DNA from: Clostridium sp. NkU-1
GTDB lineage: Bacteria > Bacillota_A > Clostridia > Lachnospirales > Lachnospiraceae
NCBI GenBank assembly: GCA_001312405.1
Contig: BBDR01000009.1
Location: 62,001-126,000 of the forward strand
Reading direction: 5' to 3'
DNA length: 64,000 nucleotides
Shown here: one piece after another, positions 29,756 to 38,021 of the stretch
Numbering within the stretch: the stretch's first letter is position 1
Layout: each line of letters starts with the position of its first letter
Notes under the pieces: model-generated
What the model was told of the DNA's origin: nothing
The model's database searches: none
Seen by the model: the letters and a program-made list of their open reading frames with translations, nothing else
Program-made: the position numbers and the translations under genes

Positions 29756-30414
29756 ATGAGAAAGGCTTATAGGATTTTGTATCAGGGCGGCACAGGGGAA
29801 ATTACAGAAAAAAAAGTCCCGGTTCATTGCTAATTTAAAGCCGGTGGAAACAGAGGCTGAGGCTCTGGCGTTTATAGAGGAAACAAGAAAAAAAATATTG
29901 GGATGCAAGACATAACTGCTACGCCTGGATTCTGGGGAGAAGCGGAGAAGAGAAGCGCTTAAGCGATGACGGGGAGCCCAGCCAGACTGCGGGAAAACCC
30001 ATGATGGATGTTCTGGACGGAGAAAAGCTTGTGAACCTCTGCGCGGTGGTGACCCGGTACTTTGGAGGGACTCTTCTTGGGACAGGAGGCCTTGTACGCG
30101 CTTATTCAAAGGCAGTGCAGGAAGGGTTAAAGTCCTGTACGGCATTAACCGTGGAACCGGCGGTAAAGCTTTCCGTTACTACGGATTATAACGGCATTGG
30201 GAAGATCCAGTATCTTCTGGGACAGCGGGAAATCACGACCCTTGGCGCCGAATATACGGACCGGGTGGAGCTTACTGCCCTGGTTCCTGATGAAGCCCTG
30301 GATAAGCTTCGGGCAGACATCACAGAGGTGACAGGCGGAAAAGCAGGTCTTCTTCTGTCGGGAGAGGTCTACTACGGCATTTTTAATAAAGAAGTGGTCC
30401 TGTTTCCGGGCTGA
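29756..30414 (+). CDS. YigZ/IMPACT family protein (two frameshifts)
   Basis: This protein of about 218 aa belongs to the YigZ (UPF0029/IMPACT) family. It begins MRKAYRILYQGGTGEITEKK and continues, after removal of extra A's near 29813 and 29894, as SRFIANLKPVETEAEALAFI and KKYWDARHNCYAWILG. The conserved SDDGEPSQTAGKPMMDVL and TRYFGGTLLGTGGLVRAYSK motifs follow, then a C-terminal ferredoxin-like domain. The biochemical role is poorly defined; eukaryotic IMPACT affects Gcn2. It is monocistronic. Confidence 0.88.
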
Positions 30415-30471
30415 GAACTGGATGGCGATCCTATGCAGCCCTGGAAACTGTCGAAATATAGGAAAAAAATC

Positions 30472-30555
30472 TTGCAATATGAAATATAGGATGATATACT
30501 GAATAATTGTGATAATGTAAATGAGACTAAGGGCGATCTGGTCCTTAGTTTTTTA
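30472..30555 (+). promoter_or_regulatory. typA promoter followed by an attenuator-like hairpin
   Basis: TTGCAA (30472-30477) and TATACT (30495-30500) with a 17-base spacer form a good promoter. Twenty-five bases downstream, ACTAAGG (30526-30532) pairs with CCTTAGT (30543-30549) and is followed by six T's, still upstream of the typA ribosome binding site. The hairpin is therefore inside the predicted typA leader. Confidence 0.6.
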
Positions 30556-30591
30556 TGCTTTGTTTAAAGAAGAGAAAGAAGAGTACAGTTT

Positions 30592-32433
30592 ATGAAAATG
30601 AAAAGAGAAGACGTAAGAAATGTGGCGATTATAGCCCACGTCGATCACGGTAAAACAACGCTGGTGGACGCCTTGCTTAAGCAAAGCGGCATTTTCCGTG
30701 AGAATCAGGAAGTCATGGAACGGGTAATGGATTCCAATGATATTGAGAGAGAGCGGGGAATCACCATTTTATCCAAGAATACAGCCGTTCATTACAACGG
30801 AACCAAGATCAACATCATTGACACCCCTGGCCATGCGGATTTCGGCGGCGAGGTGGAGCGTGTTTTAAAGATGGTAAACGGCGTAATCCTGGTTGTAGAT
30901 GCTTATGAAGGAGTTATGCCCCAGACAAAGTTCGTGCTTCGTAAGGCACTTGAACTGGGGCTGTCTGTAGTAACCTGTATCAATAAAATCGACCGTCCTG
31001 AGGCAAGACCTGAGGAGGTAGAGGAAGAAGTATTGGAGCTTCTCATGGATCTTGATGCCAGTGAAGAACAGCTTGACTGTCCCTTTGTCTATGCTTCTGC
31101 AAAAACCGGATTTGCCAAAAAGGGGCTTGATGATCCGGAAACTGACATGGCCCCCTTGTTTACGACCATCATCGATCATATACCGGCTCCGGAAGGAGAC
31201 CCGGATGCATCGACCCAGCTCCTGATCAGCACCATTGACTACAACGAATACGTTGGACGTATCGGCGTAGGCAAGGTGGATAACGGACGTATCAGAGTGA
31301 ACCAGGAATGTGTGATCGTAAACCACCATGAACCGGATAAATTCCGTAAGGTAAAGGTGGGCAAGCTGTATGAATACGAAGGTCTTAACAAGGTAGAGGT
31401 ACAGGAAGCCACCATCGGCGCCATTGTTGCCATTTCCGGAATTGCGGATATCCACATTGGTGACACCCTTTGCTCTCCGGAAAATCCGGAGGCAATTCCG
31501 TTCCAGAAGATCTCAGAGCCTACGATTGCCATGAATTTCATGGTAAATGACAGCCCTCTTGCCGGACAGGAAGGAAAATACATTACTTCCCGCCATATCA
31601 GGGAACGTTTATTCAAGGAATTGAATACAGATGTCAGCCTTCGGGTAGAGGAAACTGATTCTCCGGACTGCTTTAAGGTTTCCGGCCGCGGGGAGCTTCA
31701 TCTGTCTGTTTTGATTGAGAACATGAGAAGAGAAGGCTTTGAATTCGCGGTCAGCAAGGCAGAGGTTTTGTACCATTTTGATGAGAGAAACCACAAGCTT
31801 GAGCCTATGGAGATCGCTTATGTTGACGTACCGGAGGAATTTACCGGTGCAGTTATCCAGAAGCTTACAAGCCGTAAGGGAGAGCTTCAGGGCATGAGTC
31901 CCGCCAATGGAGGCTATACAAGGCTGGAGTTTGCAATTCCTTCCAGAGGCCTGATCGGTTATCGCGGAGAGTTTATGACGGATACAAAAGGAAACGGAAT
32001 CATGAATACGTCATTTGACGGCTATGCGACCTTTAAGGGAGAGTTATCATACCGTAAGACAGGATCCCTGATCGCTTATGAGTCAGGAGAATCCATTACC
32101 TACGGCTTATTTAGTGCCCAGGAAAGAGGAAGCCTGTTCATTGGACCTGGAGTAAAGGTTTATTCCGGCATGGTTATAGGACAGAATCCAAAGGCAGAGG
32201 ACATCGAAATCAATGTGTGCAAGACGAAAAAGCTGACTAACACCCGTTCCTCCAGTGCGGATGAGGCTCTTAAGCTGACTCCTCCAAGAGAGATGAGCCT
32301 GGAGCAGTGCCTTGACTTTATTGATACCGATGAATTGCTGGAAATCACTCCTTCAAATCTTCGGATCAGAAAGAAAATTTTAGACCCTACCATGAGAAAA
32401 AGGTCTTCTCTTAATAAAAAATCATTGGCATAA
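30592..32433 (+). CDS. typA: Translational GTPase TypA/BipA
   Basis: This 613-aa ribosome-associated GTPase of the EF-G/LepA group influences ribosome assembly and growth under stress or cold. The G motifs are AIIAHVDHGKTTLVDALL (G1), RGITI in ERERGITILSKN (G2), NIIDTPGHADFGGEV (G3), INKIDRPEARP (G4) and YASAKTG (G5). The BipA-specific C-terminal domain is present (GRGELHLSVLIENMRREGFE and GLIGYRGEFMTDTKGNGIMN). No indel is present. ATG 30592 follows a GAAGAG purine stretch; a second ATG lies two codons on. Confidence 0.96.
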   Translation: MKMKREDVRNVAIIAHVDHGKTTLVDALLKQSGIFRENQEVMERVMDSNDIERERGITILSKNTAVHYNGTKINIIDTPGHADFGGEVERVLKMVNGVILVVDAYEGVMPQTKFVLRKALELGLSVVTCINKIDRPEARPEEVEEEVLELLMDLDASEEQLDCPFVYASAKTGFAKKGLDDPETDMAPLFTTIIDHIPAPEGDPDASTQLLISTIDYNEYVGRIGVGKVDNGRIRVNQECVIVNHHEPDKFRKVKVGKLYEYEGLNKVEVQEATIGAIVAISGIADIHIGDTLCSPENPEAIPFQKISEPTIAMNFMVNDSPLAGQEGKYITSRHIRERLFKELNTDVSLRVEETDSPDCFKVSGRGELHLSVLIENMRREGFEFAVSKAEVLYHFDERNHKLEPMEIAYVDVPEEFTGAVIQKLTSRKGELQGMSPANGGYTRLEFAIPSRGLIGYRGEFMTDTKGNGIMNTSFDGYATFKGELSYRKTGSLIAYESGESITYGLFSAQERGSLFIGPGVKVYSGMVIGQNPKAEDIEINVCKTKKLTNTRSSSADEALKLTPPREMSLEQCLDFIDTDELLEITPSNLRIRKKILDPTMRKRSSLNKKSLA

Positions 32434-32447
32434 TTTGTAATATAAAG

Positions 32448-32512
32448 GAGGATGCTGCCTTCGAAAACCGATAATTCGGCAAAGAGGCGGCATTCTCTTT
32501 TGTTTTCCGGCG
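32448..32512 (+). terminator. Probable terminator after typA
   Basis: GGATGCTGCC near 32451 pairs imperfectly with GGCGGCATTC near 32485, followed by TCTTTTGTTTT. G-U pairs are needed. Confidence 0.5.
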
Positions 32513-32636
32513 CATTCTGCCTGGAACTGTCGATATTTTTGGATTGCTTTCTATCATTTTACAGGATTCTATCACATAAATTTAATATTAGCTGTGAAGC
32601 ATATTAGCAAATAAGTGAAAGAAGAGGGGAAATACA

Positions 32637-33265
32637 ATGTCAGAAAAAATGATTGAAAACAACAAAGTGAGCGTCATCGGAGAGATCGTCTCCGGCTTCA
32701 CCTTCAGCCATGAAGTATTTGGAGAAGGATTCTATATGGTGGATGTTGCGGTAAATCGTCTTAGTGAACAGGCAGATATCATACCGCTCATGATTTCAGA
32801 ACGTCTTATTGATGTGGAAGGAGATTACTCAGGCTTAACGATAGAAGCCATTGGCCAGTTCCGTTCCTACAACCGTCATGAAGGAACAAAAAACAGGCTG
32901 GTGCTTTCTGTATTTGTGAGAGAAGTTCATTTTATAGAAGAGTTTACGGATTATACGAAGACCAATCAAATTTTTCTTGATGGATACATATGCAAAGCTC
33001 CCATTTACAGAAAAACGCCTTTAGGAAGGGAAATTGCGGACCTGCTTCTTGCGGTTAACCGCCCATATGGAAAATCAGATTACATACCCTGCATCGCATG
33101 GGGGAGAAATGCCAGATATGCTTCAGGATTCACAGTAGGAACAAGAGTAAAAGTATGGGGAAGGGTCCAGAGCAGGGAATACACCAAAAAATTAAGTGAA
33201 ACAGAGTGTGAAAAAAAAGAGTGGCCTATGAGGTATCAGTCAGCAAACTGGAGTGTGCGGAATAA
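32637..33265 (+). CDS. Single-stranded-DNA-binding (OB-fold) protein (one frameshift at the end)
   Basis: This protein of about 209 aa resembles clostridial SSB-like proteins. It has an N-terminal part with strands such as KVSVIGEIVSGFTFSHEVFG and a C-terminal OB-fold with NQIFLDGYICKAPIYRKTPL, REIADLLLAVNRPYGKSDYI and PCIAWGRNARYASGF, the latter matching the SSB signature (G-ia-lllAvnR-y-k-dyipci-wg). A wrong-length A-run near 33215 shifts the last 17 codons; the natural end is RVAYEVSVSKLECAE with TAA at 33263-33265. It lacks the acidic tail of replicative SSB, so it is an accessory form. Confidence 0.75.
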
Positions 33266-33424
33266 AAGCTGTTATTTATAAATGTAAGGAGCGCCCGGAA
33301 ACCATGGGCAATAATTAAGGAAAAGGTAAGAAAACTTGCAAAAAAATTAAAATTATGATACTATAATCAGGTTCTAACATAATATGTAAATAATTGCTTT
33401 TTAGCTGTTATGAGGTGCTGAAGG

Positions 33425-33928
33425 ATGAATAGAGGTGCGATACAGGTTATATGCGGGGAAGGAAAAGGAAAGACTGCAGCCGCGTTGGGTATGGGAATCG
33501 GAGCTCTGACCAAGAACAGAACTGTGATCATGATACAGTTTTTAAAGGGCTGCTCCGGCCGGGATTCTTTTGACATTATGAAACGCATGGAACCTGAGAT
33601 GAAAATATTCCGGTTTGAAAAATCCGATGGTTTTTTTGAAAGTCTTTCCAAAGAACAGCAGGAAGAGGAGCGGATGAATATCAGAAACGGCCTGAATTTT
33701 GCCAGAAAGGTCGTATCAACAGGGGAATGCGATATGCTGATCCTGGATGAAATCCTTGGACTTCTGGACCAGAACATCATAGAGGCAGAGGAGCTTGCAA
33801 AGCTGCTTCAGTCCAAAGTTGATGATATGGAGGTCATATTAACCGGTAAGGTATTTCAAAAGGAAATAGAACCTTATGTAGATAGTATTCTGGAAATCAA
33901 CCATGTTAAAGTTGACAATATAAAATAA
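33425..33928 (+). CDS. Cob(I)yrinic acid a,c-diamide adenosyltransferase-like protein (CobO/BtuR)
   Basis: This 167-aa P-loop enzyme family transfers the adenosyl group of ATP to cobalamin precursors. The nucleotide site is IQVICGEGKGKTAAALGMGI, followed by VIMIQFLKGCSGRD and the Walker-B-like CDMLILDEILGLLDQNII and VILTGKV segments of BtuR/CobO. No other corrinoid gene is nearby, so the substrate is inferred only from the family; some clostridial relatives serve unknown corrinoid-dependent functions. The ATG at 33425 follows GCTGAAGG. The frame is intact. Confidence 0.85.
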   Translation: MNRGAIQVICGEGKGKTAAALGMGIGALTKNRTVIMIQFLKGCSGRDSFDIMKRMEPEMKIFRFEKSDGFFESLSKEQQEEERMNIRNGLNFARKVVSTGECDMLILDEILGLLDQNIIEAEELAKLLQSKVDDMEVILTGKVFQKEIEPYVDSILEINHVKVDNIK

Positions 33929-33940
33929 TAATGATAGTAT
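33912..33940 (+). promoter_or_regulatory. Promoter of the dapA riboswitch leader
   Basis: TTGACA (33912-33917) and TAGTAT (33935-33940), spaced by 17 bases, lie just upstream of the riboswitch and overlap the end of the preceding gene. Confidence 0.65.
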
Positions 33941-33954
33941 GGTAACATACATAT

Positions 33955-34123
33955 TAGAGTAGAGGTTGCGTTGCTTATAAGTACTCTGTCCGATGTATCA
34001 GGTACAGACGAGGGCAGGGGGAAGGAAGAGACGCCGAAGAAGGGTATGGCCTGAGCATACTTGTTCTGGGCATATGGTTAATAGCCATATGACTGTCATC
34101 CTTTTGGATGGGGAGCTACTTAA
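33955..34123 (+). ncRNA. Lysine riboswitch (L box) of dapA
   Basis: The leader shows the conserved lysine-riboswitch landmarks in order. The P1 5' strand is AGTAGAGGTTGCG (from 33958), followed by GGGGGAAGGAAGAGACGCCG and AAG, CTGGGCATATGG...CCATATGACTGTCA, and GGGGAGCTACTT closing P1 (CTACT 34116-34120 against AGTAG 33958-33962). A terminator follows and then dapA, which agrees with lysine-dependent termination of diaminopimelate/lysine synthesis. Confidence 0.92.
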
Positions 34124-34155
34124 AGAAAGATGAGATTACCAGATTCTGAACTTTA

Positions 34156-34186
34156 AGAGCTGACCCTGTTGTCAGCTCTCTTTTTA
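34156..34186 (+). terminator. Riboswitch-controlled terminator before dapA
   Basis: AGAGCTGAC (34156-34164) pairs with GTCAGCTCT (34171-34179), followed by CTTTTT. It is the expression platform of the lysine riboswitch. About 200 bases of untranslated leader without a recognisable gene remain before dapA. Confidence 0.88.
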
Positions 34187-34385
34187 ATTTATGGGAGATT
34201 ACGGCTTATGGATTAAAAATGCTCCAATATGGATGTACATGACCCACAAATGCATTAAGGCTGCTGAATTAGTTGCGTTCCGGCGTAAGAGCCTGCTTTG
34301 CGGCTCAGTGTTTGGCAGCAGAGAAGACTGCGGGCCGGATGTAAGTTTACTGTGTATGACGAAAAAGAATCAGGAGGATGATATC

Positions 34386-35269
34386 ATGGCAATTTTTGAG
34401 GGAGCAGGTGTGGCGCTTGTCACACCATTTAAGGAAAACAGAGATGTAAACTATGAGAAGCTGGAGGAACTGGTAGAAGAACAGATCGCTTTTGGAACGG
34501 ATTCTATCATTGTATGCGGTACAACGGGCGAGGCGTCTACCATGACCCATGAGGAGCATTTGGACGTGATCAAATACGTATGCCAGATAACGAAAAAAAC
34601 GGATCCCGGTCATTGCAGGAACCGGTTCTAATTGTACGGATACAGCGGTTTACCTGTCTAAAGAGGCGCAAAAGCACGGCGCGGACGGGCTTCTTCTCGT
34701 ATCTCCCTACTATAACAAGGCAACTCAAAATGCTGAAGGCTCACTTTAAGACAGTTGCTGATGCGGTGAGGATTCCTGTTCTTCTGTATAATATTCCGTC
34801 AAGAACCGGAGTAAACATTGCAGCTGAGACTATAGCGGATTTATGCTTACATATCTCCAACATTGTAGGGGTAAAGGAAGCCAGCGGCAACTTTTCAGCT
34901 ATTGCAGACTTAATGAACCTTACGGATGGACGTGTGGATCTATATTCCGGCAATGACGATCAGATCGTTCCCATGCTGTCCCTGGGAGGAAAAGGTGTTA
35001 TTTCCGTTCTTTCCAACATTGCGCCCGCCCAGACTCACGAAATCTGTGAGGCTTATTTTAAGGGAGATGTAAAACGGAGCGCCGCACTTCAGCTGGCTGC
35101 CATTCCTCTCATCAATGCCTTGTTCTGTGAGGTCAATCCGATTCCGGTTAAGGCTGCCTTAAATCTTATGGGAAAGGCTGCAGGCCCTATGCGTCTGCCT
35201 CTTACCGAGATGGAACCTAAGAATCAGGAACGTTTAAAACAAGCCATGAAAGAGTATGGAATTTTATAA
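34386..35269 (+). CDS. dapA: 4-hydroxy-tetrahydrodipicolinate synthase (two indels)
   Basis: DapA condenses pyruvate with aspartate semialdehyde in the lysine and dipicolinate pathway. The Schiff-base Lys lies in [14 protein letters not shown], the catalytic Thr pair in [12 protein letters not shown], the Tyr in [12 protein letters not shown] and the Arg in [11 protein letters not shown]. An extra A near 34600 and a two-base loss near 34730 break the frame; repair gives about 294 aa, the normal length. AGGAGG lies ten bases before ATG 34386. Control by the lysine riboswitch is expected. dapB follows 81 bases later. Confidence 0.93.
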
Positions 35270-35289
35270 TCAGTAAACGATATGCCTAT

Positions 35290-35350
35290 GAGGAAACACC
35301 CTGCGGGTATACCTTTATGCCCAAAAAGCATGGGCAGGAAAGAGGAAAAC
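35290..35350 (+). repeat. SD-ending leader repeat, copy C (upstream of dapB)
   Basis: It reads GAGGAAACACCCTGCGGGTA, TACCTTTATGCCC, AAAAAGCATGGGCAGGAAAG and AGGAAAAC, immediately before the dapB ATG. The element is bounded by GAGGAAAC and GAGGAAAAC direct repeats, the second of which is the dapB ribosome binding site. Confidence 0.75.
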
Positions 35351-36110
35351 ATGATTAGGATGATAATGCACGGCTGTAACGGGGCCATGGGCCAGGTGGT
35401 ATCCCAAATTGCTGCAGAGGAAACAAATATAACCATTGTTGCGGGAATTGATCCCCATGATACCAGGCAGAATCCGTATCCCGTATTTCCGTCACTGGAA
35501 GCCTGCAGTGAAGAGGCGGATGTGATCGTGGATTTTACCTCCTCTAAAGCAGTGGATGGCCTTCTTGATTACAGCGTAAAGAAAGAAATACCTGTGGTAG
35601 TATGTACCACCGGCCTTTCGGACGAACAGATGAAAAAACTTGAGGAGGCTTCCAATCACGTTGCGGTCCTTAAATCCGCCAATATGTCTCTTGGCGTCAA
35701 CCTGCTCATGAAGCTGGTAAAAGAGGCAGCGCAGGTACTGGCAGCCGCGGGGTTTGATATTGAAATACTGGAAAAGCACCACAATAAGAAGCTGGATTCC
35801 CCAAGCGGAACAGCCCTTGCCCTGGCGGATTCCATTAATGAGGCCATGGAGCAGGAATATCATTATGTTTATGACAGAAGCCAGGTCAGAAAAGCCAGAG
35901 ACAAAAAAAGAGATCGGGATCCAGTCTGTCCGTGGAGGAACGATTGTCGGAGAACATGATGTGATTTTTGCCGGAAAGGATGAAATCGTCACCTTTCATC
36001 ACTCCGCATATTCAAAGGCGATTTTTGCAAAAGGCGCGGTTTCTGCGGCAAAATTCCTGGCGGGAAAAGCTCCGGGATTATATACCATGAAAGATGTAAT
36101 AAAATCATAA
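35351..36110 (+). CDS. dapB: 4-hydroxy-tetrahydrodipicolinate reductase (one frameshift)
   Basis: DapB reduces the DapA product with NAD(P)H. The nucleotide-binding start is MIRMIMHGCNGAMGQVVSQI and the catalytic motif is EILEKHHNKKLDSPSGTALA with the His-His and Lys. An extra A near 35903-35909 breaks the frame before EIGIQSVRGGTIVGEHDVIF and the closing FLAGKAPGLYTMKDVI. The repaired length is about 253 aa. ATG 35351 is chosen because it follows the AGAGGAAAAC at the end of the leader repeat; the in-frame extension upstream is repeat sequence. Confidence 0.93.
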
Positions 36111-36186
36111 ATTTTCCAATATCTTCCACCATAATTCGTTCTTCCTTTACACATACTAATCGTAGAAAATGAAAGGAGAATGTATT

Positions 36187-36489
36187 ATGAAAAGAATAAA
36201 ACCTTATGCAATTACCCTTATTGTCATTATGACAGTAATGTGTCTGACTGCTTGCGGTACCACAAAAGGAAACAATGGAACCACAGCAGGTACCACAGGT
36301 GCAACAACCCAGACAACTGCGGCTTCAACGACCAAAACTACTGAAACCACTGCTGTGACTGACACAACAAGCGCCAATGAGAGCACCGGTGTGATTAACG
36401 GTGTTGTTAATGATGTAGAAAAAGGGGTTGACAAAATTACAGGGGAAAGCAATGGCCAGCCAACTTCAGGAGCGACAAAAGCACCATAA
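36187..36489 (+). CDS. Small Thr-rich lipoprotein
   Basis: This 100-aa protein has a lipoprotein signal peptide (ITLIVIMTVMCLTAC), a Thr/Ala-rich low-complexity linker (TTAGTTGATTQTTAASTTKT) and a short C-terminal segment with GVVNDVEKGVDKITGE. It would sit on the outer face of the membrane. No catalytic motif is seen and I do not recognise a named family. AAAGGAG precedes ATG 36187, and a strong terminator follows. The frame is intact. Confidence 0.75.
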   Translation: MKRIKPYAITLIVIMTVMCLTACGTTKGNNGTTAGTTGATTQTTAASTTKTTETTAVTDTTSANESTGVINGVVNDVEKGVDKITGESNGQPTSGATKAP

Positions 36490-36510
36490 TAAAAAGAAAT
36501 TTGTAATAAA

Positions 36511-36551
36511 AAAGCTTCAGGCATGGAATCTATGCTTGAAGCTTTTTTATT
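36511..36551 (+). terminator. Intrinsic terminator after the Thr-rich lipoprotein gene
   Basis: AAAGCTTCAgGCAT (36511-36524) pairs with ATGCtTGAAGCTTT (36532-36545), followed by more T's. Confidence 0.85.
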
Positions 36552-36693
36552 ATAAGATATAATAGTATCGACATATATCTTGCCGTATTATGTAAACAAT
36601 TCTATTTTATTTATCAAAGACCATATTCAGGCCAAATATCCAGAGGCAACGTCAAAATAACAAGAGCCTTCCCGGCAGAGAGGCAAAACGTTC

Positions 36694-37065
36694 ATGAAAA
36701 GGAAAATTGATTATTTTAAATATCAGCGGTATAATGATAAAAGGAAAAAGCCGTGGAGAAGTCTTAAGAAAGTGATTCCTCTTAAGAAATGCTCCGGATT
36801 CCGTCTGAGAAAAGGCTTGCAGCTTCTTATCCTTTTGGAGGCGGCGGTATTTTTCCTGACCTATGGAGAAATAATTGCGGAAAGTGCTCATGAATTCCTG
36901 CCTGTCAGCAGAGAAGCGGAAACAGAGAAGGAATGGCTGGCTGATGCCTTTTGGGGCCGGAAAACCGGGGAGACCAAAGAACAGGGGCTTTCTGTTGACT
37001 GGAAGGAAGGCAGGGTTAAAATCTGGAAAAAGATAGAGCGTGTAATTCTTCAAGGTCCTGATTGA
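36694..37065 (+). CDS. Uncharacterised 123-aa protein with one membrane segment
   Basis: The protein starts with a very basic stretch (MKRKIDYFKYQRYNDKRKKP), followed by one hydrophobic segment (LQLLILLEAAVFFLTYGEII) and a charged C-terminal region with SVDWKEGRVKIWKKIERV. The positive-inside rule puts the N-terminus in the cytoplasm. GAGAGG lies about 12 bases before the ATG. I do not recognise a family. Its clean frame, ribosome binding site and isolation between terminator and purC promoter support a real gene. Confidence 0.55.
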   Translation: MKRKIDYFKYQRYNDKRKKPWRSLKKVIPLKKCSGFRLRKGLQLLILLEAAVFFLTYGEIIAESAHEFLPVSREAETEKEWLADAFWGRKTGETKEQGLSVDWKEGRVKIWKKIERVILQGPD

Positions 37066-37113
37066 GAAACAAAATCATAATAAGGTCATTAGTATTTATA
37101 ATAACAAAACCAG

Positions 37114-37142
37114 TTGCAATCCTATTTTTACTGTATTATAAT
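37114..37142 (+). promoter_or_regulatory. Promoter of purC
   Basis: TTGCAA (37114-37119) and TATAAT (37137-37142) are spaced by 17 bases, 70 bases upstream of the purC start. Confidence 0.65.
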
Positions 37143-37211
37143 TTCTACTGAAACACCGTGGTTTTATTTGAAAAACTTATAAATTAATTCAGAAAAGGAC
37201 AGGTGGATACC

Positions 37212-37920
37212 GTGGAAAAGAAAGAATTGCTGTATGAGGGAAAAGCGAAAAAGGTTTATATAACGGAAGATCCGGATGTATTGGTTGTTTCATACAAAGA
37301 CGATGCCACAGCATTTAATGGTCTTAAAAAAAGGCACCATTGTTGGAAAAGGCGCGGTCAACAACCGAATGACCAACTTTATTTTCAAAAAGCTGGAGGC
37401 CAAGGGCGTTCCCACTCATCTGGTGGAAGAACTGAGTGACCGTGAGACTGCAGTGAAGAAAGTGGAGATCATTCCCCTTGAAGTGATCATCAGAAACTAT
37501 TCCGCAGGAAGCTTCGCCAAGAAGATGGGGATGGAAGAAGGAGTGAAGTTCGCTTGTCCGACTCTTGAATTCAGTTATAAAAATGATGATCTGGGCGACC
37601 CGTTCATCAACAGCTACTATGCATTGGCCCTCAATCTGGCCACCCAGGAAGAGATCGATAAGATTACAGAATATGCCTTTAAGGTAAATGAAGTGCTGAA
37701 AGAATATTTTGACAGTTTAAATATTGACCTGATTGACTTTAAGATTGAGTTCGGCCGTTATCATGGACAGGTCATTCTGGCTGATGAAATTTCTCCTGAC
37801 ACATGCAGGCTGTGGGATAAGGATACCCATGAAAAACTGGATAAGGATCGTTTCCGCAGGGATTTAGGAGGCGTGGAGGACGCATACGAGGAAGTGTTCC
37901 GCCGTCTCGGCATCCGGTAA
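37212..37920 (+). CDS. purC: Phosphoribosylaminoimidazole-succinocarboxamide synthase (one frameshift)
   Basis: PurC (SAICAR synthase) joins aspartate to CAIR in purine synthesis. It begins [18 protein letters not shown] with the ATP-binding loop. After an extra A at about 37326-37332 it continues [20 protein letters not shown]. The signature [20 protein letters not shown] and the substrate-binding [20 protein letters not shown] and SPDTCRLWD are present. The repaired length is about 236 aa. The GTG at 37212 is chosen because AGGTGG lies seven bases upstream and the family starts here; GTG 37203 is an alternative. Confidence 0.94.
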
Positions 37921-37929
37921 ACAGCACAG

Positions 37930-38014
37930 AGAGGAAACACCCTGCGGATATACCTTTACGTCCGGTAAAGCGGGGCCAGCTTTGCCCCAAAACATGGGCA
38001 GGAGAGAGGAAAAG
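37930..38014 (+). repeat. SD-ending leader repeat, copy D (long form, upstream of purF)
   Basis: It begins GAGAGGAAACACCCTGCGGA and TATACCTTTACG, has the extra segment GTAAAGCGGGGCCAGC shared with the PBP copy, and ends CAAAACATGGGCAGGAGAG and AGGAAAAG, the purF ribosome binding site. It fills the gap between purC and purF. Confidence 0.75.
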
Positions 38015-38021
38015 ACATCAA

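Noticed and set aside
30865..31455. 196-aa minus-strand ORF within typA
   Set aside because: It is the antisense shadow of a highly conserved GTPase and has no recognisable motif.
34191..34385. 65-codon N-terminal extension of DapA
   Set aside because: It lies in the riboswitch leader, has no homology to DapA, and a strong AGGAGG precedes the ATG at 34386.
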